DNA of 64,000 bases from Thauera phenolivorans (lineage in GTDB: Bacteria; Pseudomonadota; Gammaproteobacteria; Burkholderiales; Rhodocyclaceae), in the NCBI RefSeq assembly GCF_001696715.1, contig NZ_MBFM01000002.1, positions 421,321 through 485,320 of the forward strand, given 5' to 3'. Below, piece by piece: positions 9,906-19,080 of this stretch (the stretch's first letter is position 1; each line of letters starts with the position of its first letter). Made by a program: the position numbers and the translations under genes. Under the pieces are notes generated by a model. The model was not told the DNA's origin, did not search any database, and was given only the letters and a program-made list of their open reading frames with translations.

Positions 9906-11114
9906 ATGACCGCTTCGATCTTCGCCGCCGTCGAGATGGCACCCCGTGACCCGATCCTTGGCCTCAACGAGGCCTTCGCCGCCGACGGCCGCGCGGAGAA
10001 GGTGAACCTCGGCGTGGGCGTCTATTACGACGACAACGGCAAGGTCCCGCTGCTTGCGGCCGTTCGCACTGCCGAGAAGGCCCGCCTGGAGGCCCAGCCC
10101 CCGCGCGGCTATCAGCCGATCGAAGGTCCCGCCGCCTACAACAACGCGGTGCAGAACCTGCTGTTCGGCAAGGACTCCGCCCTCATCGCCGAAGGCAAGG
10201 TCGTCACCGCCCAGGCGCTCGGCGGCACCGGCGCGCTGAAGATCGGTGCCGACTACCTGAAGCGCCTGCTGCCCGGCGCCACGGTCTACATCTCCGACCC
10301 GAGCTGGGAGAACCACCGCGCCCTGTTCGAGGCCGCCGGTTTCCCGGTCGAGAACTACCCCTACTACGACGCCGCAACCCGCGGGGTCAACTTCGCCGGC
10401 ATGAAGGCCAAGCTCGACGCCCTGCAGCCGGGCTCGATCGTCGTCCTGCACGCCTGCTGCCACAACCCCACCGGCGCCGACCTCAGCGACGCGCAGTGGG
10501 ACGAGGTCGTCGCCGTGTGCCGCGAGCGCGGCCTCGTGCCCTTCCTCGACATGGCCTACCAGGGCTTCGCCGACGGCATCGAGCCCGACGCGGTCGCGGT
10601 GCGCGCCTTCGCGGCGAGCGGCCTGCAGTTCCTCGTTTCCAGCTCCTTCTCGAAGAGCTTCTCGCTCTACGGCGAGCGCGTCGGCGCGCTGTCGATCATC
10701 ACCGCGAGCAAGGACGAGTCGGCGCGCGTGCTGTCGCAGCTCAAGCGCGTGATCCGCACCAACTACTCCAACCCGCCGACCCACGGCGGCGCGATCGTCG
10801 CCGCGGTGCTCAACTCGGCCGAGCTTCGCCAGATGTGGGAAGACGAGCTCGGCGGCATGCGCGAGCGCATCCGCGCCATGCGCACCGGCCTGGTCGACCA
10901 GCTCAGGGCCGAAGGCGTGGCCCAGGACTTCTCCTTCGTCATCAAGCAGCGCGGCATGTTCTCCTATACCGGCCTCACCGCCGACCAGGTCGAGAAGCTG
11001 AAGTCGGACTTCGGCATCTACGCCGTGTCCACCGGCCGCATCTGCCTGGCTGCGCTGAACTCGAAGAACATCGGCTATGTCGCCAAGGCGATCGCGCAGG
11101 TCGCGAAGGGCTGA
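9906..11114 (+). CDS. tyrB: Aromatic-amino-acid/aspartate aminotransferase (class I, PLP)
   Basis: 402 residues, the length of AspC/TyrB. It transfers the amino group from aspartate or aromatic amino acids to 2-oxoglutarate. The PLP lysine is Lys250 in SSSFSKSFSLYGERVG. Other class I signatures are HACCHNPTGAD (PLP-ring Asn region), DMAYQGFADG (Asp/Tyr contacting PLP) and the C-terminal Arg in STGRICLAAL that binds the alpha-carboxylate. The sequence looks closer to the TyrB/PhhC side than to AspC, but specificity cannot be read with certainty. It is monocistronic, divergent from uvrB and followed by the tRNA-Asn promoter. Confidence 0.88.
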   Translation: MTASIFAAVEMAPRDPILGLNEAFAADGRAEKVNLGVGVYYDDNGKVPLLAAVRTAEKARLEAQPPRGYQPIEGPAAYNNAVQNLLFGKDSALIAEGKVVTAQALGGTGALKIGADYLKRLLPGATVYISDPSWENHRALFEAAGFPVENYPYYDAATRGVNFAGMKAKLDALQPGSIVVLHACCHNPTGADLSDAQWDEVVAVCRERGLVPFLDMAYQGFADGIEPDAVAVRAFAASGLQFLVSSSFSKSFSLYGERVGALSIITASKDESARVLSQLKRVIRTNYSNPPTHGGAIVAAVLNSAELRQMWEDELGGMRERIRAMRTGLVDQLRAEGVAQDFSFVIKQRGMFSYTGLTADQVEKLKSDFGIYAVSTGRICLAALNSKNIGYVAKAIAQVAKG

Positions 11115-11132
11115 AATAAGCTGTCATGAATG

Positions 11133-11161
11133 TTGACGCCCGGCCGCGCCTTGCCTAGAAT
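11133..11161 (+). promoter_or_regulatory. Sigma-70 promoter of the tRNA-Asn pair
   Basis: TTGACG (11133-11138), a 17-bp spacer and TAGAAT (11156-11161), close to consensus. Initiation near 11168 would put the 5' end just upstream of the first tRNA. Confidence 0.8.
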
Positions 11162-11173
11162 TCGCGGCTTCTT

Positions 11174-11249
11174 TCCCCGATAGCTCAGTCGGTAGAGCGA
11201 CGGACTGTTAATCCGCAGGTCCCTGGTTCGAGCCCAGGTCGGGGAGCCA
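11174..11249 (+). tRNA. tRNA-Asn (anticodon GTT), copy 1
   Basis: 76 nt with encoded CCA. The acceptor stem pairs TCCCCGA with TCGGGGA, followed by discriminator G. The D-arm reads AGCTCAGTCGGTAGAGC, the anticodon loop CTGTTAATC gives GTT, and the T-arm is TCCCTGGTTCGAGCCCAGG. All four arms pair. Confidence 0.97.
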
Positions 11250-11318
11250 AGTTTCAAGGCGCGATGCCACCTCAGTGTGGCGTCGGGCTGGCAGCACAAA
11301 GCGTAGAGCAGGAGTTTT

Positions 11319-11394
11319 TCCCCGATAGCTCAGTCGGTAGAGCGACGGACTGTTAATCCGCAGGTCCCTGGTTCGAGCCCAGGTCGGGGAGCCA
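11319..11394 (+). tRNA. tRNA-Asn (anticodon GTT), copy 2
   Basis: Identical in all 76 nt to the copy 69 bp upstream, with the same GTT anticodon and encoded CCA. The spacer between them has a short imperfect hairpin (GATGCCAC...GTGTGGCGTC) and no promoter of its own, so both are probably cut from one precursor. Confidence 0.97.
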
Positions 11395-11401
11395 GAAAAT
11401 G

Positions 11402-11433
11402 AAAAAAGCCAATCCTCCGGGGTTGGCTTTTTT
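11402..11433 (+). terminator. Rho-independent terminator of the tRNA-Asn transcript
   Basis: A stem of AAAAAAGCCAA paired with TTGGCTTTTTT, extended by three pairs including one G-T, closes a short CG-rich loop. It is followed by CTTTTC and starts 8 bp after the second tRNA. Confidence 0.92.
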
Positions 11434-11586
11434 CTTTTCTGCGCGGCGGGCCGAAGACTCGCGCTTGCAGTACAGCCGCTTCCTGCGCCATCGTGAAGCC
11501 TGCGGGCAAGGCCCCGCCTGTTCCTCCCCCCCGCAAGCGCGCGTCGCGCCTCGCCTGCGCAAGCCCAGCACCGTCGGAGACCGATC

Positions 11587-12228
11587 ATGCAGCCAAGAGA
11601 CCTCGCCTCACCCCTTCTCGCCGCCGCGGCCTGCGCCGCCGTGCTCGCCGGCTGCGCCAGTGCCGAGATGAGCAGCGAGTGGAAGGATGGCAGCTTCGGC
11701 ACGGGCTTCGGCACCGGCACCGGCATGGTCGTCGTTTGCCAGCCGGGCAACGATGCCCTGCGCCGGGTATGCGAGGACGGTTGGGCGCGCCGGCTCGCCG
11801 CCGAGCGCATCACCACGCTGCGCAGCTATTCGCTGCCCGGTTTTCCGCCCGACGCCGAACTGACGCCGGAGCGAATCGCCGTCGCGGCGCGCGACAGCGG
11901 CGCACGGGCGGTCGTCACGATGCGTCTCGCGCCGAGCGGCGCCACCGTCGTCAGGCCAGGTCCCCAGTTCGGCTTCGGCATCGGAGGCGGCAGCGGCGGC
12001 TATCACGACGGCTTCAGCTTCGGGGGCATCGGCATCTCCTTCCCGCTGGGGGGCGCGAGCGTGACCCACGGCATGGACTCGAGCACCACGCTGCTCGACG
12101 TCGCGCGCGGCTCGGTGGTGTGGGCGGGCTCGGCCCGCGCCCGCGCCGACGACGACCTCGACGCCCAGGTGGCGGCGCTGACCGGGATCACCCTCGAGGC
12201 GATGAAAGCGGCCGGCGTGATTCGCTGA
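11587..12228 (+). CDS. DUF4136-like outer-membrane lipoprotein
   Basis: 213 residues with a lipoprotein signal peptide ending LAGC (lipid-modified Cys23). The mature part has a Gly-rich low-complexity loop (about 125-155, FGFGIGGGSGGYHDGFSFGG) and a C-terminal region resembling DUF4136-type lipoproteins, where a helix with ALTGITLEAMKAAG ends the domain. The assignment to DUF4136 is tentative and no function is known. It precedes modA by 33 bp on the same strand, but nothing connects the two functionally. Confidence 0.72.
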   Translation: MQPRDLASPLLAAAACAAVLAGCASAEMSSEWKDGSFGTGFGTGTGMVVVCQPGNDALRRVCEDGWARRLAAERITTLRSYSLPGFPPDAELTPERIAVAARDSGARAVVTMRLAPSGATVVRPGPQFGFGIGGGSGGYHDGFSFGGIGISFPLGGASVTHGMDSSTTLLDVARGSVVWAGSARARADDDLDAQVAALTGITLEAMKAAGVIR

Positions 12229-12261
12229 GCCGCAATATCGAACAGGATTTCCTACGCCCCC

Positions 12262-13023
12262 ATGACAGGCATCAAGTCCCTTCTCGCCGCCTGCGCGGCC
12301 GCGCTCTCCCTGACGGTCCAGGCGGGCGAGATCACGGTGGCCGCGGCCGCCGACCTCAAGTTCGCGATGGACGAGATCGTCGCCGCGTTCGGGAAGGCGA
12401 ACCCCGGCGACCGCGTGCAGCCGGTCTATGGCTCCTCGGGCAAGTTCCACACCCAGATCCGGCAAGGCGCGCCCTACGATCTCTACTTCTCCGCCGACAT
12501 CGCTTACGCACACGGACTGGTCGAGGCCGGCTTCGCCGCCTCCAGGGTGAAGCCCTACGCCGTCGGCCGCATCGTACTGTGGAGCGCCGGTGTGGATGCG
12601 AGCGGGATGACGCTCGCGGACCTCGCCGATCCGCGCATCGCCCGCATCGCGATCGCCAACCCGAAACACGCGCCCTACGGCAAGCGGGCGGTGGAAGCGC
12701 TCAAAGCCGCCGGCGTGTGGGCGCAGGTCGAGCCGAAGCTGGTCTATGGCGAAAACATCGCGCAGACCGCGCAGTTCGTGCAGACCGGCAACGCCCAGGT
12801 CGGCATCATCGCCCTCTCGCTCGCGCTCAACCCCGAGCTCGCCCGCCGCGGTGGCTACTGGCTGATTCCCGACAGCCTGCACCAGCCGCTCGAACAGGGC
12901 TTCATCATCACCAGGCGGGCCCAATCCAGTGCGCTTGCGCAGCGCTTCGCCGACTACATGGCGAGCCCCGGGGCGCGCGCGGTGATGCGCGATTACGGCT
13001 TCGTGCTGCCCGACGAGCGCTGA
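12262..13023 (+). CDS. modA: Periplasmic molybdate-binding protein
   Basis: 253 residues: a Sec signal peptide (cleavage after VQAG or close by), then a type II periplasmic binding protein fold. Family wording includes [28 protein letters not shown] (oxyanion-binding serines), [23 protein letters not shown] and [20 protein letters not shown]. It belongs to the ModA family, which delivers molybdate or tungstate to the ModBC transporter. No modB or modC follows; a converging lon-like gene comes next. moaA of molybdopterin synthesis lies 2.7 kb away, so the wider neighbourhood has a molybdenum theme. Confidence 0.9.
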   Translation: MTGIKSLLAACAAALSLTVQAGEITVAAAADLKFAMDEIVAAFGKANPGDRVQPVYGSSGKFHTQIRQGAPYDLYFSADIAYAHGLVEAGFAASRVKPYAVGRIVLWSAGVDASGMTLADLADPRIARIAIANPKHAPYGKRAVEALKAAGVWAQVEPKLVYGENIAQTAQFVQTGNAQVGIIALSLALNPELARRGGYWLIPDSLHQPLEQGFIITRRAQSSALAQRFADYMASPGARAVMRDYGFVLPDER

Positions 13024-13159
13024 CTCGCGTTCCCTCTGGGTAGGCCCGCTCGGGCAAGGAAGCGCGAGCGGTGCAGGTCCCGCGCAGGCTGGCCGAGCCC
13101 GGCATGTGATCCCGGGAACGCCGCACCGTTCCCCGGTTGCCGGTACCCGCCCGGCGCCC

Positions 13160-15595
13160 TCAGCCGCCGTGGCGCTGGCGGTGCTGGCGCGAACCGGCTG
13201 TCGACTTGCCGCTGTCCTCGTGCGCGTGGCGCGCCTCGGTCATCTCGGCGAGCACGGTCGCCACCTTGTGGTTCAGCGTGCCGCGCGGGATCACGCCCTT
13301 CGCGTCCGGCTCGCCGGCGGGCACGCCGGTGAGCACGCTCATCGCCTCGTCCACCGTATTGATTGCGTAGATGTGGAACCGCCCCTCGCCGGCTGCGGCG
13401 ACGACGTCCTCGCGCAGCATCAGGTGGCGCACGCTCGCCGCCGGGATCAGCACGCCTTGGCTGCCGTCGAGGCCGCGCGCCGCGCAGAGATCATAGAAGC
13501 CCTCGACCTTTTCGTTCACCCCGCCGATGACCTGCACCTCGCCGAACTGGTTCACCGATCCGGTAATCGCGAAGCGCTGCTGGATCGGGATCTGGGTCAG
13601 CGCCGAGAGCAGCGCGCACAACTCGGCGAGCGAGGCCGAGTCGCCCTCCACCGGCGCGTAGGACTGCTCGAACACCAGGCTCGCCGACAGCGACAAGGGC
13701 TGGTGGCGGGCGTAGCGCGAGGCGAGGAAGGCGGACAGGATCAGCACCCCCTTGGAGTGGATGGCGCCGCCGAGCTCGGCCTCGCGCTCGATGTCCACCA
13801 CGTCGCCCTCGCCCAGGCGCACGGTCGCGCTGATCCGCACCGGATGGCCGAACTGCTCGCCCGCGAGCTCCACCACCACGAGGCCGTTGATCTGCCCGGC
13901 GCGCGCGCCCGAGGTGGCGATCAGCGTGGTGCCGTCGAGGATGGATTCGCGCACCCGGGTGGGATAGCGGCTGCTGCGCCGCGTGCGCGCGGCGAGCGCG
14001 GCCTCGACATGGGCACGCTCGATGGTGGCGGCGTCCGCGAGCCCGGCGTGGTAGTCGGACTCGCGCATCAGGTCGGACAGCGAGCGGGTGTTGAGCGACA
14101 GCCGGCCGGCGTCCTCGGCCAGGCGCGCGCCCTGCTCCACCAGGCGGGCGACGCCCGAGCGGCCGATCGGACGCAGCGCGGCGGCCTTGCCCAGCATCGC
14201 GATCAGGCGCGCGTATTCGCACTCGGTGGCGGGCGTGCGCGGCAGATCGTCGTCGAAGTCGGCGGCGACCTTGAACAGGTCGGCGAAGTCGGGGTCGTGA
14301 TCCATCAGCAGGTAGTAGACCTCGCGGTCGCCCACCAGCACCACCTTCAGCTCGCACGGGACGGCTTCGGGCTCCAGCGTCAGCGCGCCGCTCCAGCCCT
14401 GCGCCTCGGCCGGCGGCTCGATGCGGATCTCGCCCGCGCGCAGGCTGCGCTTGAGCCCTTCCCAGGCAAAGGGCTGGGTCAGCAGGCGCTCGGCGTCGAG
14501 CACCAGGTATCCGCCATTGGCGCGATGCAGCGCGCCCGCGCGAATCAGGTTGAAGTGGGTGACCTGGTTACCCTGTTGCACCACATGCTCGATGCGGCCG
14601 ATCAGGTTGCCGTAGCCGGGATTGTTCTCGAACACCACCGGCGCGCCCTGCGAGCCGGCATGATCGACCAGCAGCTTGACCTGGTAGCGGTGGAAGCGGG
14701 TGTTCTCCTCGGTCTCGGCGATGCCCTCCTCTTCCTCCTCGTCGGGCACGATGCCGTCGACCGCATAGTCGAGGACGTCGCGGCTAACCGCCTCGAAGAA
14801 GCCGAGCACCTCGGGCAGATCGGCGAAGGCCGCGCGCGCCTCGCGCAGCAGGTGGGCCACCGCCGGGCCGAGCGCATCGTTCTCAGCGCGCACGATCGAT
14901 TCGCGCAGTGCCTTGCGCCAGCCCGGCACCTCGTTGAGCAGGTCCTCGAGCCTGTCGCTCCAGGCCATCACCTTCTGCTCGATCGCGTTGCGCTCCGCTT
15001 CGGGCAGGGCCTCGAAGGCCTCGGGCGACAGCGCCTCGCCGTCGCGCACCGGGGCGAAGACGAAGCCTTCAGGGGTCTGCAACAACGAGATCCCCTCCGC
15101 CGCGCAGCCGTCGCCGATCGCCCGCAGGGCGGCTTCCTCGCGCGCCTTGTGGTTGTTCTGCAGCGCCTCGATGCGGTCGGAATGAGTGTCGCTGCCGAGC
15201 GCGGCGTTGATCGCCGGCCCGAGTTCGCGGATGAACGTGGTCATCAGCGCGCGCAGGGTCGCGCCGCGTCCGGCGGGCAGCGTCAGCAGGCGCGGGCGCA
15301 GCGGCTCGTCGAAATTGTGCAGGTAGCACAGATCGGGCGGCACCGGCTCGGCCGCTGCCCGCTCGCCCAGCAGGCGGAAGGTGGTGGCGTGCTTGCCGGT
15401 GCCGGTCTCGCCGAGCACGAAGACGTGGTAGCCGGTGTGACCCATCGCGAGGCCGAAGTGCAACGCCTCGACGGCGCGGGCCTGGCCGAGGTCGCCCGGA
15501 TGGGGCACGAGTTCATTGGTGGTTTCGAAATCGAAGCAGGCGGGATCGCAGCTGGTGCGCAGGGCCGCAGCGGGCAGCGGCGCAAGGTCGGACAT
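13160..15595 (-). CDS. Lon-like ATP-dependent protease (LonB/COG1067 type)
   Basis: 811 residues. The N-terminal part has a Walker [11 protein letters not shown] (about residues 58-67). A long insertion with acidic runs ([15 protein letters not shown]) and an AAA+ module follow, and a Lon protease domain closes the protein. The catalytic Ser lies in [11 protein letters not shown] and the Lys in GVNEKVEGF. This matches the soluble proteobacterial Lon-related proteases that lack the LonA N-terminal substrate domain and the transmembrane segments of archaeal LonB. The ATG at 15595 has a GGGAG ribosome binding site. It is divergent from moaA. Substrates are unknown. Confidence 0.9.
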   Translation of the reverse strand: MSDLAPLPAAALRTSCDPACFDFETTNELVPHPGDLGQARAVEALHFGLAMGHTGYHVFVLGETGTGKHATTFRLLGERAAAEPVPPDLCYLHNFDEPLRPRLLTLPAGRGATLRALMTTFIRELGPAINAALGSDTHSDRIEALQNNHKAREEAALRAIGDGCAAEGISLLQTPEGFVFAPVRDGEALSPEAFEALPEAERNAIEQKVMAWSDRLEDLLNEVPGWRKALRESIVRAENDALGPAVAHLLREARAAFADLPEVLGFFEAVSRDVLDYAVDGIVPDEEEEEGIAETEENTRFHRYQVKLLVDHAGSQGAPVVFENNPGYGNLIGRIEHVVQQGNQVTHFNLIRAGALHRANGGYLVLDAERLLTQPFAWEGLKRSLRAGEIRIEPPAEAQGWSGALTLEPEAVPCELKVVLVGDREVYYLLMDHDPDFADLFKVAADFDDDLPRTPATECEYARLIAMLGKAAALRPIGRSGVARLVEQGARLAEDAGRLSLNTRSLSDLMRESDYHAGLADAATIERAHVEAALAARTRRSSRYPTRVRESILDGTTLIATSGARAGQINGLVVVELAGEQFGHPVRISATVRLGEGDVVDIEREAELGGAIHSKGVLILSAFLASRYARHQPLSLSASLVFEQSYAPVEGDSASLAELCALLSALTQIPIQQRFAITGSVNQFGEVQVIGGVNEKVEGFYDLCAARGLDGSQGVLIPAASVRHLMLREDVVAAAGEGRFHIYAINTVDEAMSVLTGVPAGEPDAKGVIPRGTLNHKVATVLAEMTEARHAHEDSGKSTAGSRQHRQRHGG

Positions 15596-15685
15596 GTTTC
15601 TTCTTCTCCCGGGGGCCGGAACGGCGCTGTGGCCATGATACACGCGCGCCCGCGCGGCCGCCGCGAAGCCCCTGACCCTTACGGC

Positions 15686-15714
15686 TTGCGCGCTGTCCAA
15701 GCTGTGCCGATAAT
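15686..15714 (+). promoter_or_regulatory. Putative sigma-70 promoter of moaA
   Basis: TTGCGC (15686-15691), a 17-bp spacer and GATAAT (15709-15714). The predicted start near 15721 gives a ~19-nt leader containing the CAGGACG ribosome binding site. Confidence 0.6.
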
Positions 15715-15739
15715 CCCCCGTCGAGCCAGGCAGGACGCC

Positions 15740-16813
15740 ATGAAAGTCATCCCGATCAACGACGCCAGGACGCTCGCGCCGCAGGCCGGCCCCACGCCGC
15801 CCGCCGGCGCCCCCCTGGTCGACCGCCGCGGCCGCAGCCTGCGCGACCTGCGCATCTCGGTCACCGACCGCTGCAACTTCCGCTGTGTGTACTGCATGCC
15901 GCGCGAGGTGTTCGGCAGCGACTACCCCTTCCTCGCGCGCCGCGAGTTGCTCAGCTTCGAGGAGATCGCGCGTGTGGCGCGGCTGTTCGTCGCCCGCGGC
16001 GTGCGCAAGATCCGCCTCACCGGCGGCGAGCCGCTGCTGCGCAAGGACATCGAGCGCCTGGTGGAGATGCTCGCCGCCCTCGACGGCGTCGAGCTCACGC
16101 TCACCACCAACGGCGTGCTGCTGCGCAAGATGGCACGCCGCCTGAAGGAGGCCGGGCTCACACGCGTCACCGTCAGCCTCGACGCGCTCGACGACGCCAC
16201 CTTCCGGCGCATGAACGACGCCGACTATCCGGTCGAGAAGGTGCTCGACGGCATCGCTGCGGCCAAGGAGGCGGGCCTCGGTCCGGTCAAGGTCAACATG
16301 GTGGTCAAGCGCGGCACCAACGACCACGAGATCGAACCGATGGCGGATTATTTCCGCCACAGCGGCCACATCCTGCGCTTCATCGAATTCATGGACGTCG
16401 GCGCCTCCAACGGCTGGAAGATGGATGAGGTGCTGCCCTCACGCGAGGTGGTCGAGCGCATCGGTCGCCGCTTCCCGCTCGAGCCCGTCGATCCGAACTA
16501 CGCGGGCGAGGTGGCCGAACGCTGGCGCTATGTCGATGGTGGCGGCGAGATCGGCGCGATCTCGTCGGTGACCCACGCCTTCTGCGCCGCCTGCACCCGT
16601 CTGCGCCTGTCCACCGAGGGCCGGCTCTACACCTGCCTGTTCGCCCAGTCCGGTCACGACCTGCGCAGCCTGCTGCGCGGAGGCGCCGACGATGTACGCC
16701 TCGACGCAGCGATCGCAGCCGTGTGGCAGGGCCGTGAAGACCGTTACTCCGAGATCCGCACCGCAGAGACCGCCGCCCTGCGCAAAATCGAGATGTCCTA
16801 CATCGGCGGCTGA
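15740..16813 (+). CDS. moaA: GTP 3',8-cyclase MoaA
   Basis: 357 residues. Radical SAM enzyme that converts GTP to the 3',8-cyclo intermediate in the first step of molybdopterin synthesis, with MoaC. The N-terminal cluster motif CNFRCVYC has Cys45, Cys49 and Cys52. [11 protein letters not shown] binds SAM. The C-terminal cluster that binds GTP uses Cys282, Cys285 and Cys299 ([18 protein letters not shown]). The protein ends with the required GlyGly tail (SYIGG). The ATG at 15740 is the only good start, with a ribosome binding site and promoter; a ~25-residue polar segment precedes the radical SAM barrel. Confidence 0.97.
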   Translation: MKVIPINDARTLAPQAGPTPPAGAPLVDRRGRSLRDLRISVTDRCNFRCVYCMPREVFGSDYPFLARRELLSFEEIARVARLFVARGVRKIRLTGGEPLLRKDIERLVEMLAALDGVELTLTTNGVLLRKMARRLKEAGLTRVTVSLDALDDATFRRMNDADYPVEKVLDGIAAAKEAGLGPVKVNMVVKRGTNDHEIEPMADYFRHSGHILRFIEFMDVGASNGWKMDEVLPSREVVERIGRRFPLEPVDPNYAGEVAERWRYVDGGGEIGAISSVTHAFCAACTRLRLSTEGRLYTCLFAQSGHDLRSLLRGGADDVRLDAAIAAVWQGREDRYSEIRTAETAALRKIEMSYIGG

Positions 16814-16855
16814 GCGGCCGCGGCCGTCGGCCTGCCCCGACAACAGGAGATACCG

Positions 16856-17566
16856 ATGATCGATCTGTACACCGCCGCGACACCCAACGGCCACAAGATC
16901 TCGATCGCACTCGAGGAACTCGGCCTGCCCTATCGGCTGAACGTGCTCGACCTCACCACGGGGGAGCAGAAGGCACCTGCCTTCCTCGCCATCAACCCCA
17001 ATGGCCGCATCCCCGCGATCGTTGACCGCGAGGCCGACGACTTCGCGGTGTTCGAATCGGGTGCGATCCTGATCTACCTCGCGGAAAAAACCGGCCGACT
17101 GATGCCGCGGGACGCCAAGGGACGATCCCAGGTGCTGCAGTGGCTGATGTTCCAGATGGGCGGCGTCGGCCCGATGATGGGCCAGGCCAACGTATTCTTC
17201 CGCTACTTCCCGGAGAAGATCCAGCCTGCGATCGACCGCTATCAGGGCGAGACGCTGAGGCTGTTTCGCGTGCTCGACACCCACCTGGCCTCCCACGAGT
17301 ACCTCGCCGGCGACTACTCGATCGCCGACATCGCCAACTGGGCCTGGGTCCGCACGCATCGCTGGTCGGGTGTCGAACTCGACGGCCTGCCCCACCTGAA
17401 GCGCTGGCGCGACAGCATCCGCGCGCGCCCGGCGGTGCAGCGCGGCATCGAGATCCCGCCCTCGAGCATCGACCTGGAGAGCGACGGCGAGGACAAGGCG
17501 CGGGAATTCTCGGAGAACGCCCGCGCCATGGTCGAGACCGGCCAGTCGCGCAGCGGCGGTGTGTGA
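16856..17566 (+). CDS. Glutathione S-transferase, YfcG/nu-class-like
   Basis: 236 residues. The thioredoxin-like N-terminal domain opens [20 protein letters not shown] and has [11 protein letters not shown] (cis-Pro loop) and [14 protein letters not shown] (gamma-glutamyl-binding Glu-Ser). The helical C-terminal domain has the [10 protein letters not shown]-cap motif. The TPNGHKI pattern with Thr/Asn instead of Ser/Tyr resembles the YfcG/YghU nu class, which has disulfide-reductase activity. The ATG at 16856 follows ACAGGAG. It lies 42 bp after moaA and 35 bp before a second GST-fold gene, so the two were probably acquired or retained as a pair. Confidence 0.88.
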   Translation: MIDLYTAATPNGHKISIALEELGLPYRLNVLDLTTGEQKAPAFLAINPNGRIPAIVDREADDFAVFESGAILIYLAEKTGRLMPRDAKGRSQVLQWLMFQMGGVGPMMGQANVFFRYFPEKIQPAIDRYQGETLRLFRVLDTHLASHEYLAGDYSIADIANWAWVRTHRWSGVELDGLPHLKRWRDSIRARPAVQRGIEIPPSSIDLESDGEDKAREFSENARAMVETGQSRSGGV

Positions 17567-17601
17567 ACATGTCCGATGACGACGAACAGAAGAGGAAACG
17601 C

Positions 17602-18222
17602 ATGAAGCTCTACGTATCGCCGCGCGCACCGAATCCCCGCCGGGTGCAGATGTTCATCGCCGAGAAGGGCCTGGAGGGCATCGAGGAGGAGGTGGTGGAG
17701 ATCGGCCGCGACGAGCACAAGTCGCCCGCCTACCTCGAGAAAAGCCCGTTTGCGAAGCTGCCGGTGCTCGAACTCGACGACGGCCGGGTGCTCGGCGAAA
17801 CGCGCGCGATCTGCACCTTCCTCGAGGGCGTTCAGCCCGAGCCGAACCTGATGGGGCGGGACTTCGAGGAGCGCGCCTTCATCGAGATGGCCGACCGCCG
17901 CGCGGAGCTCTACCTGTTCGGCACCATCGCCAACTGCATCCGCCACACCCATCCTGGCCTGGCGCCGCTCGAGCAGCCGCAGTTCGCCGATTTCGGCCGC
18001 TCCCAGGGCGAGAAGATGCGCGATGTCGCACGCTGGTTCGATGCCGAGCTGGGCCGCCAGCCCTACGTCGCGGGCGAGCGCTTCACGATCGCGGACATCA
18101 CCGCCTTCTGTGCGCTGGAATTCGCCCGCGGCCTGATGAGGTTCCGCCCCGGCCAGGAGGGCATGCCCCGGCTGCAGGCCTGGCGCGACCGCCTCGCCGA
18201 GCGGCCGTCGGCGCAGCGCTAG
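17602..18222 (+). CDS. Glutathione S-transferase family protein
   Basis: 206 residues: N-terminal thioredoxin fold MKLYVSPRAPNPRRVQMF, SPFAKLPVLELDDG with the cis-Pro, and ETRAICTFLE replacing the usual ES pair. The C-terminal helical domain has ERFTIADITAFCALEFA. It resembles the bacterial GSTs with a SxxxPNxRRV opening. The start MKL at 17602 follows AGAGGAAACGC; an earlier in-frame ATG at 17569 lacks a ribosome binding site. Substrate unknown. Confidence 0.88.
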   Translation: MKLYVSPRAPNPRRVQMFIAEKGLEGIEEEVVEIGRDEHKSPAYLEKSPFAKLPVLELDDGRVLGETRAICTFLEGVQPEPNLMGRDFEERAFIEMADRRAELYLFGTIANCIRHTHPGLAPLEQPQFADFGRSQGEKMRDVARWFDAELGRQPYVAGERFTIADITAFCALEFARGLMRFRPGQEGMPRLQAWRDRLAERPSAQR

Positions 18223-18244
18223 GCCGGACGACCGCCGGCGCCGC

Positions 18245-18811
18245 TCACAGCTTGGCGCACTGGTCTTCCTTGTCGCCGGCGACCTGGTTGTCGCGGCCGC
18301 TCGGTGCAGGACGGTTCTCCCTGCACTCGAGATTGCCGCCGACCTCGTTCGCCGACACCGCCACCGCGCCGCTGTTGCCGAACAGCTGCAGGTTGCCGCG
18401 CACGACGTTGCCGAGTGCATGGGTCTCGCGCCGGTTGCCTTCCAGCATCAGGTCGCCGCGGATCACCGAGTCGACCACCCTCGCCACCTCCCCCTGCCGC
18501 ACCTTCAGGTTGCCGCCGATCCGGGAGGTGTGGCCGATCGCCACCAGTTTCGCATCCCGCGCATACACGCTGCCGTCGACCCATATTCCGTTCGCATGAA
18601 GGGTGGCACCGCGCCCGACGCGCACGTTGCCCTTGATCCAGGTGCCGGTGAGCTTGCAGGTCGCGCCCTCGGGCACGCGCACGTGTTCGACCCGGACCCG
18701 CCCCAGTTCGCCCACGCAGCTGCGCTCGGCCGCGACCGCCGCGCCCGGCCCTACCGTCATCACCATCGCCATCGCAACCAGCCACCGCCTCCCTGCCCGT
18801 CCCGCCCTCAA
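18245..18811 (-). CDS. Secreted right-handed beta-helix-like protein (TTG start)
   Basis: 188 residues. I place the start at a TTG (18809-18811) preceded by GGGAGGG at 7 nt. From there the protein reads as a textbook Sec signal peptide: RAGRAGRRW, a hydrophobic AMAMVMTVG core and a probable AVAA cleavage site. The mature chain is built of short repeats of the GNVRVGRGATL / GGNLKVRQGE / GDLMLEGNR type, each about 20 residues with Gly-Asn turns, which suggests a solenoid beta-helix like bactofilin or polymer-forming proteins. Four cysteines (RSCV, ATCK, LECR, DQCA) could form disulfides. No function is known. Confidence 0.7.
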   Translation of the reverse strand: MRAGRAGRRWLVAMAMVMTVGPGAAVAAERSCVGELGRVRVEHVRVPEGATCKLTGTWIKGNVRVGRGATLHANGIWVDGSVYARDAKLVAIGHTSRIGGNLKVRQGEVARVVDSVIRGDLMLEGNRRETHALGNVVRGNLQLFGNSGAVAVSANEVGGNLECRENRPAPSGRDNQVAGDKEDQCAKL

Positions 18812-18960
18812 CTCGCTTCCCTCCCAGATGAACCGCGACGCATGGCCTTTGCCCACGCGCCAGCGGCCAAGCCGCGCGCAATGCCGCAACGATACTCCTG
18901 CGCCCTTGCGAATGGCGCATCCAGGCGTTGCAAGTCGTTGCCGCCCGGGCACTACGACCG

Positions 18961-19038
18961 CGATCGCGCACAGGGGTGCGCTCCTGCAATGCCCGCGGCC
19001 GACGCCCCCGATGCAGGAGCCCCGCCCCCAGGGCGATA
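18961..19038. repeat. REP-like inverted pair (class A)
   Basis: Two imperfect palindromes face each other. ATCGCGCACAGGGGTGCG with CTCCTGCA (18964-18988) is the inverse of a GCAGGAGCGC-type unit, and TGCAGGAGCCCCGCCCCCAG with GGCGAT (19012-19037) is a direct unit. The TGYAGGAGC head followed by a GC-rich hairpin is the general design of bacterial REP elements. Related units occur at 24103-24266. Confidence 0.6.
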
Positions 19039-19080
19039 ACAGCCTTCATCGCCTGCACGGCCGGGGCGTGTCGCACCGGA

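Noticed and set aside
13106-15739. Plus-strand extension before moaA over the whole Lon-like gene
   Set aside because: The frame is antisense to a protease with catalytic motifs; moaA has its own promoter, ribosome binding site and start at 15740.
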